Shown in pieces: positions 1-13,330 of a DNA stretch of 64,000 nt (position 1 is its first letter; each line of letters starts with the position of its first letter). The DNA is from Lucifuga dentata (lineage: Eukaryota; Chordata; Actinopteri; Ophidiiformes; Bythitidae): NCBI GenBank assembly GCA_014773175.1, contig VXCM01000825.1, forward strand, positions 30,286-94,285, given 5' to 3'. Made by a program: the position numbers and the translations under genes. Below the pieces are notes generated by a model. The model saw only the letters and a list, made by a program, of their open reading frames with translations, ran no database searches and was not told the origin of the DNA.

Positions 1-715
1 CTCAATATACTCAGACTTTTGTCTGTACTGCAACTGCAGTGTAAGCCATATAAATAGATGGAATTAGTAGCATTCCAATGTTTCCTGGATGTAGTTGACT
101 CATTGCTTAATTGGCTTACCAAAGGTAGTATCAGGTGAAGAAATGAATGCTTACGCATATGGTAAACCAATGTTGCTTTGAGTAAATCAACTTAGTCAAT
201 ACACAAACATCGATTTATGCCGATTGTGGTGTTTACTTATTGCCTTAATTACGTTAACATTGGTGTTTTAATATGTGTGTAATCATATCTGATTGTTAAA
301 ACTGCATTCATATTTCTCTGTGGGTTTGGGATTTCTTTCCTGTGTCTAAACAGCATCTGTGTGCACGTGCGTAAATCCGGAGGGGGTTCATTTGAGTCAC
401 TTTCAAGTCGTCAAGAAATCGTACCAGAAGCAAATGACTGATTGACTCATATAATGTGGAAACCACAGAGGTCTGGAGGAGGTTGGAGCTGCCTGTCTGG
501 CATCTGATTGAGTGAATGACTCATGCAGATTGAAATAGGCAGTGTGAGCTGCTGAGCCGAGTGACTGGACCTAACAGCAAAGTTTCAAATCAGTGTCTGT
601 GGTAGGGTAAAAGGTAGACGCAAAAAGCAGTGTTTCTTAGATTTAGGTTTCTCTAATAACACCTTGCCATTGAGAGGCTAATGAAGCATGTCTGCCTTCC
701 TCATCCTGACAAAGA
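1..715. other. Unique A/T-rich non-coding DNA, nothing recognised
   Basis: No open frame with coding character, no repeat family I recognise and no RNA gene. The sequence is of ordinary vertebrate intergenic or intronic composition. Several TGACT/TGAGTCA-like AP-1 half motifs occur between 390 and 530, but such short motifs are expected by chance. Confidence 0.6.
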
Positions 716-727
716 ATGAGAGGGCGG

Positions 728-758
<31 letters not shown>

Positions 759-794
759 CACACCCATAGAGTCATACAGAANATGAGAGGGCGG

Positions 795-825
<31 letters not shown>

Positions 826-848
826 CACACCCATAGAGTCATACAGAA
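716..848. repeat. Exact 66-bp tandem duplication around a single N (assembly overlap) containing (CA)n
   Basis: Positions 716-781 and 783-848 read as the same 66 bases, starting ATGAGAGGGCGG and ending CATACAGAA, with a single N at 782 between them. Each copy contains a (CA)n run (728-754 and 795-820). The same arrangement with the same copy length recurs at five other sites in the window, so I read this as two contig ends that overlap but were not merged. The true locus probably has one copy. Confidence 0.85.
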
Positions 849-1229
849 CGGGAGCTCTCTGGAGGTTGCTAGAGCAATTGTGACTTCAAATATCTTTCGT
901 GCAAGTGTAATAGAAGGAAAAAAAAGAGGAAATCAAGCAAGAATGACAGCAGTCTCCCAGCGGTTTGCCTTGCTGTGACTGTAAGGGTCGGTGGGTTTGC
1001 GGAGCTTAGACCTCAGGATGCCTCCTATACTGCCTGGGGGGCCAGTTTGAAGAGCATGAGCTGATGAGGCTTCACTGTGAAGCCACATAGTGGTTTAACG
1101 GTGCAACTAATATGCTCAAGTCTCAGAGTAGACCCAGCCAAAGCACCATTTCCACGGAACGGTAGATTTCTATTAATTAAATCATAATTGGGTTTTATAT
1201 ATTTATTTGGTGGAGACATTGGCAGGGAG

Positions 1230-1400
1230 AGGAGTAAGATTAGGCAGAGATTTGCATGTAAAATGTACGAGCTTCATTACACTACCTTGGCAAAGACGGA
1301 ATAATTTGCCTGCCTGCGGGGCACACAGATGGCTCTGTATGTTTGCTAATTTGCTCTCCTTTCAAGGTCATTAGTTCTGTTTGGGGAACTATCGAAAAGT
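1230..1400. other. Possible conserved non-coding element (weak)
   Basis: A block of balanced composition without simple repeats, containing an octamer-like TTTGCATGTAAAAT and several TAAT-core homeodomain-type sites, in otherwise A/T-rich flanks. This is the kind of texture seen in teleost enhancers, but there is no direct evidence of conservation in a single sequence. The rest of 849-2246 shows nothing else I can name. Confidence 0.18.
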
Positions 1401-2246
1401 TTATTTGAGGTGGGTAAGTTCCTAAAATGTTTGCAGTGTGACGGCTGCTTTGTTGTGGGACTGAAGACTAAAAACAAAGTTCACTATCAAGTATCAGAAC
1501 AATAAATGCTCAGCAAGGCTTAAATTTGTAAATGCTTGTAAATTTCTGAGACAATCAAATGTGATTTTTTGTAATAACGTGTGAAGATCAGAAGTGAAGA
1601 TCAAACTATCAAAAATGAAAAATAAAAATCCAATACTAATAATTATAATATAATATGAAAATAAGTAAACATTTTTACTTATTTCTCTGAAAACAAAGAA
1701 CAAAGCTAACTGATATTTAAACAAAAACATATTTAAATACATGTAGTTTTATCATTTAAAAATCTTGTTTTTGTAGGATTTGCCCATAACTCAGTCAGTG
1801 ATTTGACCCTTCTCATATGTAATATTTTGTTTTCTCAACATTTTGTTCTCACCAACACTAATGAGTATTGTACAGACACGGTGTACTACCTAGATGTTAT
1901 CTAAGCAGCACCTAGCCACGTCTCTCTCTAGCTCATTACTCAGAGGTGGTCTGGGAAGCTGAATCAATTTTTCAAAGTGCAATTTTCACCATTTTCTCTT
2001 CCCTCTTTAGACAGGTCCTGCTTAGTTTTCTTGTGCAGGAAATGAGTTTTGACATAATGGATTTTTGCTCAGCATTACATAAACACTGACGGCACTGGCA
2101 CGGTGTGCGGCACAGGTTGCTAAGGCTTTGTTTGCTCAAAGGTCTACCACCTTGCCTGTCACTCATATCGACTTGTAAATAATCTAGATCCACAACATAT
2201 TTTTTAAACATTTATTTCAAACAAAATATCTGCCTCTCAGTGCAGC

Positions 2247-2293
2247 TTTTCTTTTTCTTTTTTTTTTTTTTTTTNCTTTTTTTTTTTTTTTTT
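2247..2293. repeat. Poly(T) tract interrupted by a single N at 2275
   Basis: Almost pure T on both sides of an N. The N is probably an unresolved homopolymer junction, in line with the other single-N sites. No poly(A)-tailed element could be recognised next to it. Confidence 0.85.
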
Positions 2294-4585
2294 GGATTAC
2301 CAGAATGATTTAAATTAAATGAAAGTATTCCGTGTTGTATATCCTTTTACTGTCATTTGTTGCTGTGTATTAGAAACATATGAGTGGAATCTGAGTATTC
2401 AGAAGCTGCAAGCCGCACAGCTTGTTTTCTTCTCTCCTTTTCTTTGTAGTTTGAGTCTGAATCATAGATGAGCACAGTTTGATGACAGCTATCATTTCCA
2501 ATATCATCTTTGACAGTTGACTGATTTCTTCAAACAAAGACCTAAGAAAAAGCAAAGCAAAACCGTCTGAATCCACAAAAATCAAAGCCATGTCAGCATA
2601 TTGCATAGTTTGAAGGGAAATATATATGTACGTGGCACTGGATTGGTCACGTCTTGTCAGTGGAATTGATTTAAAAACCCAAGAACACAATAGGATCTGT
2701 TAACCGGAGAATAAGAGAGATAGTGTGGGTGTGTGTCTTTTGAGTATACGGTGCTACTGTAAGTGTGATAATTCAAAATGAGCATGTCGAATTCCTTTTT
2801 TTCCGAGATAGGCAATAGCACTTTGTCTTGTAGAGCTATGTTTCATTTAATAATGAAACAGATGAGGGGAAAAAAGTTTAATCAGCCTGGGTATTATTGA
2901 GGATATAGTGCAGACAGTCTTGCATAGTAGACATAGAATAAAAAGAATCACTTTTATTACTATCTAACTGCAATTAGTTTAACCCTTTTATCTCTCACCA
3001 TTTGTAACGCTATTTGGACCATTTCACAGCGCCTGGAAATTCGGGCAGTAAGAGTGAAATTGATATAGTGAAGGAGATACCATCAGCCCAGAGGGAAGGG
3101 TCGAGTGGGAAGTGGGGTGGGGGGCTCTGCTTATTTCACAGTCTGTCCTCATGGCTTAAATCCAGATAGCTAGTAGTCACAGAGGAAGCTTTCTTACACC
3201 ATTTCTGCTCTCATAAATCAAAGCACAATGAGCTTGGAGATGAAAGTCAGTATCTGTCTGTCTATCTGTCTGTCTACCTCTCTGTGTATCATGCACTTGT
3301 TGACTAACTGTGTATTGCTTGTGACTCTGGGAAAATTAATTTCCTTCAGTAACATGGTCAGTACCTACACTTGTACAGTAAATAGTGTCTTATTTGGGAC
3401 TTTTGTACTAGAATCTCCAAAGGGCCTCACAGAACTATATCACCCATCCATGTGTGATCTTAAAACCTTTAAGACAGTGGTTGACAGACCTTAATCCAAA
3501 ATATCTCCTGTTCTTCATGAAACTCAGAATGTAGAAATGAAAATATTCCCTTTCCAAATAATAATATGACTAAGACATCTCATTAGCATACAGTGCAGGG
3601 AAGGAGTCTTTAATGAAGGTATCAGAAGGATCTTATTGTCTGGGGATTAACACTTTCTTTTTCTTAAAAGCCATTATTCAACATTGACTAATGAATGTAT
3701 TGTATTTATTTGTGTTATTTTTGGTCTTTTCTTCATGGTAATTGGCTGTTTTCACGTTTCATTTTTTTTCTTTTTTCTTTTCAAAATAGGGCATTGTAAT
3801 TACTTCAATTTTTGCTGTATAATTAGACGTTAGATTTATTTATTTAGTGAAACTTTAAACTCTAGATTGACAACAGAAATATTACATTGATAGTATAATC
3901 AATGATAGCACATTTTAAAGCCACTGTAAAGAGAGCAATGGATTTAACTGTATCAGCTTGTCTAACAATTGGTTGGAATCTGTATTTGACTTGTAGAGCA
4001 CACATTTCATTAGAATACAGGCTTGAAATTAAGAAGCAGGGAATAAACCCTGGTTTTGGTCACTATTAACCCTTTCATATCTGTAAATGATGTAGGTAGT
4101 GGACAGAATCAGGTGATTAATATTCTCAGTACATAATATATAATAAGCTGTAGTTGAACATAAAAAGTGTGCACTAGAGAGAGGAAGACTTCCTATACAC
4201 TGGCAGGGGACCAATTACTTCATGTTCTCAAACCAAATGTCACCAACATATTATCAAAAACAATTCAAACATACACTTGTGCAAAGAGATGAGTTCAAGA
4301 AGAAATGAGATTTGAACTGCACAAGTTTGAGTTTAGGCATATTGAATGGTTGATTAAAAGTATTTGCAAGCTGCAATTTGAAATTGAATGCAATAAGGTG
4401 AAACTGAATGTGATAGTTTTTGAATTTGGTGCTAAATTACAATTTCACACTTCAAACCCAGACATCTTGGGAAAAAGGTTATGAACTGGAAGGTAGCTTA
4501 ATTCTCTATGGTTGCCAACAGTTGCATCTGATGGAGAGTCGTTTTCTCTATTTAGTGGAAGTGTTCTGTATCATGTCTTAGCAAC
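2294..4585. other. A/T-rich non-coding DNA, nothing recognised
   Basis: Contains a short TCTG/TATC-type tetranucleotide patch near 3250-3285 and ordinary A/T-rich sequence. The 88-codon frame at 3228-3494 starts with ATG but has no recognisable domain and is within chance length for this composition. Confidence 0.55.
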
Positions 4586-5027
4586 TAAAAAGGGTTATAT
4601 ATATCATGTTTGAGCCTAATATACTCAATTTTCAAACATGCAGTATTACTGACAATCATTTCCCAAAGCATACTACTGGAACTGTGAATTAAAAAAATGT
4701 TTTTCCTACCTTCCCGACTGCCATTGATTTCAGTTCATTCTGGTACGCTATTAAAATCAACTTGTTATTAAACTTGTTATTAAAGTCAACTTGAAATGTT
4801 CGTAGAATAGGTAATCCATCATCACGAACAAGGCATATATTCAAGTTTTTTTTTTTTTGTTTTTTTTTTTGAAGTTACATAATTTCAGTGTTTAAGCATA
4901 ATAAAAAATGCGGAGTGATCTGAAAATGTTTCTTGTTGTCAGTTCTTCACTACACCACATGAATGCACCACTAGGAAACAGAATATATTAGGCTCAAACA
5001 TGCAAAATGGATGGTATGGTCCTTTAA
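4586..5027. mobile_element. TTAA-type MITE, copy A (degraded, internally deleted)
   Basis: Same family as the copies at 33320-33941 and 49631-50162. The inner left terminal repeat reads CATGTTTGAGCCTAATATA and the right terminal repeat reads ATATTAGGCTCAAACATGCA and runs to GGTATGGTCCT followed by TTAA. Shared internal blocks include GACAATCATTTCCCAAAGCA, TTCATTCTGGTACGC and ATAGGTAATCCAT, then a long T tract. The outer left terminus is eroded and the block between the T tract and the right terminus is mostly replaced or deleted relative to copy B. It has no coding capacity, so it is non-autonomous. Confidence 0.75.
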
Positions 5028-6877
5028 AAGCAGTATACTGCACCCTGTCAAACTAACATAGCTTTTCTCTATCATCACAGTTTGATATTTAATGGTGGCT
5101 GTGTAAAATACTGTTGACTTATACAACTGGCAATCTCAGCTTGATTTATTAGTTTAATATGACATTAGCCACAGTGCTAGCTTGAAGAGGCCTGGAATTC
5201 TTCTCATAAATGTGTAATACTGAGACCTGACTAAATTCGTCTGACACTCAGACTCATTATGTATACATTCACACTATGCTCCAATTTATTTCTGTGCAAA
5301 ATGCTTACACAAGTTGAATGCTAATTTCAGTCTGAATATTGTGTTTACGTAACATTTGAAAAAATATATAAATATTACGTTGATTTAATCAAATTAAAAT
5401 CAAAGTTTAACATGCATGTAAACCTACTGAGTTTGAAGTGAGTTTGATTTTTTTTTTGTTTTGTTTTTTTCCCAAAACATTTTAGCAGCTTAGATACAGA
5501 GTTATTTTACTGCTTCACAGTAATCACAGTAACTGTCCACAACAGGGATTAATAAAGACAAGAGTTTTGCTTTAAAAACTAAAATAAATTAAAGTCGAGC
5601 CCAGGCTTTGTTTTTCTAGACAGCAAACTGCAACAAAAGCAAGTTGCTGAAAGAAACCACCCTGCCCTCGCAAAATTCCTCCAGACCCTTACTGTTCAAG
5701 CTGTGAGGTGTGAGATTAGATGTTCCGTTGTCTAGTGTAACACAAATGACAAAATTTGCAACTCTTTCACCAAGTGGAGAGAATGAGGCTTGATCATTGG
5801 CAAAGAAAATAAGCAAGGCACTGTGCCACATGGCCAGAGACTGTGAGCCCGCTGTTGGATGCCTTGAAGGAGATGGCTACCTTCCAGTCGATACTCAGGG
5901 CTGAAAGCTTACTGTAATATGAATTAAGGAGCCTGAATTCAAATTGGCAAAAGTGAAATTGCAGTTTAAAAGTAAAAAAAAAAAAAAAAAAAATCACATT
6001 AAATTTCAAGGCATAGCATTTGATTTTGAATATTATCTTTTACATCCAGTGTCACAGTTAATTTATTGATTTTGATAAAAATTTAAATTTATACAGTTCT
6101 AATAAAATCACTGCTGGCACTTATCTGTTCTGCCGTCACAGAAATCAGCCTAAATATTGCATGGTCGGTGTTTGTTACAAGATTTTAGTCTAGAAACATT
6201 CACTTTAGGCATTGCAGCAAAGCTATCTAGTGTTTTAGATGATGATGACACCACCAATAGCCATATTTTGAGTATCTGTATTTGGTTTACAGCTCTAAAC
6301 TGATTAATGACAGATGCAATTTCCTGTGAAGAACTTTCATTTTATGCCTAGTGACAATACCCCAAATCCAAGCAAATGCCTACTGAGCCTTGCCAGACCA
6401 CTGTGAGCAAAGTGAAATTTATGGGTTGGCTTTGAGTGTCTAAATCTTTTCCATACTATGTCTCACATGATAAACCAACAGCTGTCTATTGAAATTATTC
6501 AGTTTTTCAATGATACCAGTGTCCAATATTACAGTAAAATAGGAAACAAAACAACGTAAATAGTAACAGTTTTTGTTCAGATCAGGGAGTTGTTATCCTT
6601 GTGCTTCCTAAATATTTTAATTTTCCTTTTGGGAAACTCCCCGGATTTGCAGTCACTGCGGAAGATATAGTACATAGTGATTTATTCCTGTCTGGGGTCA
6701 AATGTTAAAGACTGCACAAACTTCCTGATTTGTAAGTGAACCAGAAAACAGCTCCCACATACTCATTTCCTCACCAGGCTTATGGTGTGAATTTATGAAA
6801 ACACATTAGAGATCAGCAAGTTCCAAATAATTATATTGAAATTAAACTTAAGTTTTCTTTGAACAAAAGGGTTAATA
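5028..6877. other. A/T-rich non-coding DNA with short homopolymer tracts
   Basis: Contains T-rich tracts at about 5449-5471 and poly(A) at about 5974-5993. The two minus-strand frames at 5616-6009 have no recognisable domain and one runs into the poly(A/T) tract. Nothing else is supported. Confidence 0.55.
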
Positions 6878-6951
6878 TGTGAGTGTGTGCATGTGTGTGC
6901 GTGTGTATATGTGCGTGCGTGTGTGTGTGTGTGCATGTGTGTGTGCGTGTA

Positions 6952-6992
<41 letters not shown>
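6878..6992. repeat. Compound microsatellite (TG)n with (GA)n
   Basis: Imperfect TG/TGCG alternation runs straight into a pure GA run of about 30 bp near 6961-6992. More GA-rich sequence follows at 7080-7135. The open frames across it encode only HTHTH and SLSLS repeats and are not genes. Confidence 0.9.
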
Positions 6993-6997
<5 letters not shown>

Positions 6998-7284
6998 TCG
7001 CCAGGCTCTAATGGCTTTGTGTGAGATAGGCCAGACTGTACTGCTCTGACAGTGAAAAGAGGATAACGGGGAGATGAGGAGCAGAGAGAGAAAGAAAGAG
7101 AGAAAGAGGGCGAGAGAGAGAAAGAGAGAGAGAGGCACTCAGACACTCATTAGCCACCAGACGCTATCTGGAGTGTGTCAATAGAGTCATGTTAGTGGGG
7201 TGTTAAAGCATTGACCAAGATATGCTGAGAAAGGCAAAGAAAGACAGAGAGAGGAGGGCAGAAAGAGAAGGATAGCGAAAGCTC

Positions 7285-7460
7285 CCCCACCATTGCAGCA
7301 CCTGTCACACCTTGAGATAATCATCCATCATGCCTCGCCAGTGACTGGAGAGTGTGTGGTCCTTTTTAATGGCCGCCATTGACACGATTCGTCTTCCCCA
7401 CCACCCACAGCCTGTCACCAAATTGCTACTGTTGCAGCAGGGAAACATTTTATTGCACCT
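7285..7460. other. Possible conserved non-coding element (weak)
   Basis: A non-repetitive, GC-balanced block holding two CACCTGT E-box-type sites (near 7299 and 7458), GGCCGCCATT and an AATGG core. It stands out from the A/T-rich flanks and has no coding frame. Conservation cannot be judged here. Confidence 0.18.
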
Positions 7461-7689
7461 GTGCCAAGATGAGATGTGTGCATTCTTGCCTTTAAGAAGT
7501 TTTGCCTAAAAAGGTGCAATCACGATGTGTTGATAGGATGTAAACTAAGAGGTAACTTTTGTTGTCAAAACTATGGCAACTTGTGGGTCTGCTGTGACAA
7601 GAATTTAAAAACTTTGAGTTGCTGTATTCACTCTTCAACATGGAGACCTGATAGAAAAACTTGGATTAATAAACCACAAACCACTTGAT

Positions 7690-9045
7690 CAGCTTTAAAT
7701 TTTACAGTCCAGAGAAATTGAGCTTTCTTTTGCTTTACAACTGAATTATTACTTTTCAACCTAAACAACTCTCAAGGTAAAACTTGTTTTCAGGATCGCT
7801 CAAATGACTCTGCGTCTGATGAGCCGTACAAGCTGAGGAGACAGGTGGGAAAGACATGAGACCATGTGAATGAATAGGCACAATGTCCTTCACTTGCTGT
7901 AGATACCTGGCCTGCACACAAAGGCACCATTGTGCTTTACAGACCAATATTTGACTTAAAGCAGTGCCACACCACAACAGACATACAATATGTATGTGAG
8001 AATAAAAGTCTGAATATGAGAGTGTGTGTGAACATATATTATTATTCATGTCAAATGTGCTCCTATGGTCCTCATTACTGTAAATGTACAGCATGAGTCT
8101 GACGATATGTAACTCTCCCGGATCTCACCAAGCCTTCGACTCCGCAGCATGGCTCTTCTTTGGGAAGCTGCGGTAAGGTGAGCTCAGACATTGGACAAGG
8201 CGTTAATAGCGCATCTAACATAGCTGGATGTCCCATGGTGCAGCTGGATGGTTAGGCACGCGAACGGAAGAGGCCTAGCTAATGGGAGGACCCCGATGGG
8301 AGGGTGGCACGCACCCAGGGCCTCTGGCGGCCCGTTAATAGAGGACCACGGAGATGCCTGCCTGCTGTGGTTTCTGGGTTTCAGATGATTCTAGTTTCAG
8401 GTGACATGCCTCATGCTCTATTAGCAGACTCTTCCGACCACAGTTTTCTTTGGCAGCCGCACAGGTTCAGCCTGCAGCGGCTCTGAGCGAGACTAGTTTT
8501 CCACACGCCACCTTCCTCCTCCTTCATCATATACACACTTAGACACAAATAAATGCATGTGGAGACACTCGCACAGTTACACACACACACATACATATCC
8601 AGTCGTGTGGGCATACCAACACATACACATTCAAATCTATATTTCATTAATATACACTCTGAGACACATAATCAAACATAATCATGCACAGACACTGACA
8701 GATGAACCCCACCATGAGTCTCACTGGTAAATAGAGGTCTGTTGATGTACATAGATAGCCGGGAGTCCAGCACACACACACATCCATATATTTTGTCTTG
8801 GCCAATACTGTAGGTCAGCTTTGACATGATGGCAGTGAAGGATTTAGGCTCCAGTGGTGTTTGTGAAGTACGGAGCTGTGTCCAAACATCCTGCTCACTC
8901 CTGTGAAGTGGTGGGATGCTGGTCCCCTCTCTCTGCTGCTTTTCAGCACACTGGCACGCATTCTGGGTGGCATCAAGTCTGAGGCATCAGTCAGTCGTCT
9001 CTTTGAGTCCTACTAGGTTTCTTTCTCCTCTTTCACCTTTTCTGC

Positions 9046-9048
<3 letters not shown>
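7690..9048. other. Non-coding DNA with a GC-richer island at 8100-8360
   Basis: The island at 8100-8360 keeps several CpGs and contains GTAAGG and GTGAGC donor-like strings, but I find no open frame flanked by both splice sites. Imperfect CA-rich sequence lies at 8570-8790. No gene is recognised. Confidence 0.45.

Positions 9049-9087
<39 letters not shown>
9049..9087. repeat. (TC)n microsatellite
   Basis: Pure TC dinucleotide run of about 39 bp. Confidence 0.95.
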
Positions 9088-9091
<4 letters not shown>

Positions 9092-11380
9092 CTCAGCCGA
9101 GTTGTGCAGGCTGTGTAATTTTGTTCTCTATTTCAAAAGACCCCGTGAGAGCCGATAATACTGGAGTGAAGTGAATATGTCATCTTTTAGCAACTTGCAC
9201 GCAAAGCTATAGAGAAATATTGAAATTGAGTTTCCTCTTCTGAGTGCTGACTTTTGCCTTTTGTCATTATGACAAGTGTATTATAGCACCATATTTTACA
9301 AACACAAAGGCTTTCTTTGTACTGTACAAATCACAGTTCCTAAAGTTACTGTTCAACGATATTACCAAGAGTGTTCCTCTATGGTGTCTCATTTATCATC
9401 TCAGTTGGATATTCTCGACTCTCGACTGAGTGTTGAACAGTATTGCATTGTCTCGAGTCAGTCAATTCATCCTCTATGTATTCTTTTTAACATCTTTATG
9501 TATTTTATACATTTGAGAAGAACAACTTTATTAATAAAATCATTGACACTCCCTGGTAGTTGCGCAGCTTTTGCTTTCTGGTGCGTGGTGCCGGTCTGAA
9601 CTTTGAGAGGTTTTAGGTGATGCACGTAATTAAACCAAAAGGTAAATGACTGCCATGAATGGAATCTCTCCTTTCATTTGAAGCGATTGGAACATGTTTT
9701 GTTGAGGAAGTATATAGGGGTTCTGTTTACACAATCACAAATCCTTTGCCTGTGTCCTTCTGACTGAGCGCACTGAGTACTGCAAATAAGGCAGACAGTG
9801 ACAATTCAGGACCAAATGGCTCTGGCAAGTGCCCAGTACACACATTGCTGGCTACAATTTCATTGCTACATGTATAAAAAATAATTAAGACCTGGTTGAA
9901 AAATTAATGCTTTTTATTCAATGTTAAGTTCTATTAATGTGACCTATTCTTGAAATCCTTGTGGCTCAGTTGTAAAACATTCATGATGGATTCTGGCATG
10001 TTGAATACTGAAGTGATTTATCTCAAAAGCTACAGAGAGAGGCATTGGTATGTGCCCTTTATATAAAGAGGGATCATTTTGATACTTAGTGACACATGGA
10101 GAGGGTTCTCATGAATCAATGTACCTGTAGTCCCATTTATGTCTGTGTGATGTATATTTACGGTGTAATCTGCATGGAACTGAGATTTTCAGCAGAGGAT
10201 ATTTTCATCCAGGATGATCAGATTTTAATGAAAGCTTCTGTCACTCACCGGGCTAACCTGTGTCATGTGTTGTATACACTGTGGCTTGAGGGAAGATGGC
10301 AAGCGATCAGGCCCATAATGTTCAGGTGAGGCCAAGCACTGGAAAAAAAAACAAAACAAAACAAAACAAAAAAAAAAAACACTAACACATTGAATATGTT
10401 GAGCGTATGGCCATTCTTACTCCACACGTAAAAGATGCTACATACACAACGTTACAGTATATAGATACATCTTCCCCTCATATGCAATCCAAAAGCACAT
10501 CACCAACCACATCATAAAATAGCCAAAATTTGCTCACAAAATCAGTTTAGCACTTCAACTGTAAGCGAGCGTGTTTCTTTTTGAACGTGGCCAGTGTGAC
10601 GGCTCAGCTGACCAACAAGGATTCTAAGCAGCTGCTTCACGTGACCAACATCCACCGTGTTATTTACATTCAGCTCACAGTGAGCTGTTTGCTAAGAGGG
10701 ATAATTTGACAGACACATAAACAGACAGACAGACTGACAGATAAACAGAGTTTTGGCTACTGACAGAGATCTCACTGTCAAGCTCACTGCCACTCTGTTC
10801 CTCTCTCAAGCCCAACAGCCACGGGGCAATATTTGAGCAGACAGTCACCAAAGTCTTCCAAATATTGAACATACAGTAGCTGTTTTTTTCCAAGGGATTT
10901 TTGGACTCTGTCTCTGTTTCTTCATCTGCTTCATCTTGTGGTGTACATGGTTGATTTTTTTTTTTAAATATAAACTTTCTTATATAATTGTATAGTGTCT
11001 TAAAAACATACGTAAAGCACATTTTTACATGAATTTCATGAATTACTGTATATCTATCTTTTTACCTTGCATTATTAACACAAAGCACTTTATAACAACA
11101 TTTTTCAAGAAGATTTTGGATAATTTGGAGATAGAAACTTCAGCTTTAATATTGCTGAGATATATTGTCTTTCTTAGGAAATGTAATTAATGCCAGTGTG
11201 TGATATGGCATCACCGATATCATTCTTACGGTATTCTTGGTGTCTGTTTTGTGTAGGAGTGACACAGTGACAGTTTTGCAAAATCAGATGGTGTCAGTGC
11301 TCATCTTTGTGTCTGTCTTTGAAATGTGTCTGGGCATGTGTGCGTAAATGTGGGCATGTGTATCCATTGTGCGGGCGTAT
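9088..11380. other. Non-coding DNA, nothing recognised apart from an A-rich tract
   Basis: An (AAAAC)-like A-rich tract lies at about 10340-10380. The ATG-started frame at 10096-10329 (77 codons) and the overlapping frames at 9244-9599 show no domain and no splice context, so I do not call them genes. Confidence 0.55.
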
Positions 11381-11385
<5 letters not shown>

Positions 11386-11442
<57 letters not shown>

Positions 11443-11443
11443 N
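11386..11443. repeat. (GT)n microsatellite ending in an N
   Basis: About 57 bp of GT repeat immediately followed by N at 11443. The N probably marks a repeat length that the assembler could not resolve. Open frames through it on both strands encode only VCVCVC or HTHTHT. Confidence 0.93.
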
Positions 11444-11610
11444 TATCCATTGACGTTGTCACACCTCTCTTGGTGTCCTGCTGTGTTTCCCGCGGCGTTC
11501 CGAGGTCCTGGATGCTGTCTCCGTATCGCTGCTGAGGATGGTGGTGGGCGTCTGGCACAGATAACACTCTGATAGCTCAGTGATGGACAGCTGGGAAACT
11601 TTTCCTTTTG

Positions 11611-11743
11611 CTCCCTCTCCTTTCCCCATCCCCCACTGAAAAGTATGACAACCTGCCGTAAGTGTAGCTCAGAGGTNCTCCCTCTCCTTTCCCCATCCCC
11701 CACTGAAAAGTATGACAACCTGCCGTAAGTGTAGCTCAGAGGT
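11611..11743. repeat. Exact 66-bp tandem duplication around N at 11677 (assembly overlap)
   Basis: Positions 11611-11676 and 11678-11743 match over 66 bases, starting CTCCCTCTCCTTTCC and ending GCTCAGAGGT, with a single N between them. Read as an unmerged contig overlap. The 165-codon minus-strand frame at 11284-11781 exists only because of this duplication and the adjoining GT repeat. Confidence 0.88.
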
Positions 11744-11763
11744 GTGTGTGTATATGTGTGTGC

Positions 11764-13170
11764 GCACCTGCACTCGCACAAGATTTAGTGGGGGCTGGAT
11801 TTTATCTGAAGGTGCATTATAAATTGAAAGCTTGCTTTGATGAAGCCTGGAATGAAGAAAACCTCTTACTGAAAATCAAGGCAGCGGGAAAAAGAAAAAA
11901 AGTCTAGTGAAAGTGATTATGCATAAAACAAATAACTTTTAATAAGAAATTAGGATTCATTTCCTTTCATTTTTCTTTCTTTTTTCCATTGTATTAGCAG
12001 TTTTCTTCCCTTCTCAATTATTTCAGAACTTCTAATGCTTCCACATAAGCTCTTACTAAGTTTTCAGTGGCTGTTTGGTTATTCACAAATGTCATTGGCA
12101 TTCTTTTATTCTCCCCTTGTGGTGGCCTGTGGGGGAAAGGCTAATATCTTGTGTGTCAATTCACAGCATGAAACTTTTAGATCTATATAAGGTTACTCAT
12201 TGCAGAACTTATTTTCTAAGAGAAAAAAGGAATCCATTATTTATGAACATATTTCCAGCCCATGGCTAATTGTTTATTTTCTTCAGAATTGCTTTGATGT
12301 AACCAGCTAGACACTTATAGAAGTCTGTCGAAAGCTGAATATTTTCTATTACACTATAATTATTGTGTGTCATTCCACTAAAGTTTATTTTAGTTCAGTG
12401 TTTCCCACAAATGTGATTTAGAGTCAGTTAAATAGGTATTATCAATGTCCTGCTCTAAAATGTTAGTCAGTGATTTCTTATGAAGCATATTCTTCAAAAT
12501 TTTATTTCCCCTGATAAATATGTCTAGTTCTTGCTTTCTGTGGCACTGCAGACCAATAGTGTTTTTTTAATTTTATTTTTTTTTACCTTTAGAATTAACT
12601 TGCTTTGGTAGTGCTTGTAAAACACAGTTGAGAAATTGCCTGCCTGGAGCAGAGTGAAGTAACAGAAACTGCTGTTTTCGTGAACTGGGCGGAAGCACTG
12701 TGTTCTTCATGAGGCTTTCTGTAATTAAGCAGGCTGTACATTCCTCGGTTAACATTGTCCCAAGCTGCCCGATCAGCACTTTGCAGTATTTAGAGAAGTT
12801 TAGGGTGGGAGCGGACACTTGAACCACAGAAGAAATCAAACGGTCATAAAATCAGTTTAAACAACAACAAAGAAAATGGACCCCTATAATTAGATTAGGG
12901 AAACAGATTTAAAAAGAAATGTGCACCCTGCTAGTTTTGAATGTCTCTATGATGCCCCAGACTTAGCCTATACGATGGTTAGGGGAACAGTAGCGGAGAC
13001 CCCAGTATGGCCTCAGGCTAAATCAGACTAAATAACTGCTGGATATCTCACGAAAGGGCAATTACACATCACCCAAGAGTCTGTTTACATCTACCACACT
13101 AGAGAGGCTCTTTTTGTCTTAGTATGTCTGTCATTTCAGTTTGAGTACGTGTGAATTCATAGATCATCAG
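11764..13170. other. A/T-rich non-coding DNA, possible conserved block at 12590-12840
   Basis: The block at 12590-12840 is non-repetitive and contains GTAATTAAG homeodomain-type cores. An 88-codon minus-strand frame crosses it but has no recognisable domain. I see no splice-flanked exon. Confidence 0.35.
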
Positions 13171-13330
13171 AGATTATATTAGATTAGGTTAGATTCAACT
13201 TTATTGTCATTGCACTGAGGCAACGAAATGTAGTTTAGCATCTAACCAGAAGTGCAAAAAGCAATAAAGTGCAGAGTAATATGTGTAAGTATAGAGCTAT
13301 ATAAATAGTGAGTGAGCAGTGAGGGGTATA
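13171..13330 (-). mobile_element. Retroposon 3'-end fragment (fish LINE/SINE-type tail)
   Basis: Read on the minus strand, the segment ends ATGACAATAAAGTTGAATC followed by degenerate TAATC repeats. Upstream of that lies GCATTT/ACATTTCGTTGCC-like sequence preceded by GCACTTCTGGTTAGATGC. This arrangement, a conserved 3' untranslated end plus a short pentanucleotide tail, is typical of a very common dispersed teleost retroposon 3' end. I recall the motif as widespread in fish, but I cannot assign the LINE clade. The element is 5'-truncated and has no coding part here. Confidence 0.6.

Noticed and set aside
1494..1742. 82-codon minus-strand hydrophobic frame
   Set aside because: F/L/I-rich translation of A/T-rich DNA with no recognisable domain or splice context.
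11284..11781. 165-codon minus-strand frame and its + strand partners
   Set aside because: They consist of HTHTHT or VCVCVC from the GT repeat plus the artefactual 66-bp duplication around N11677.
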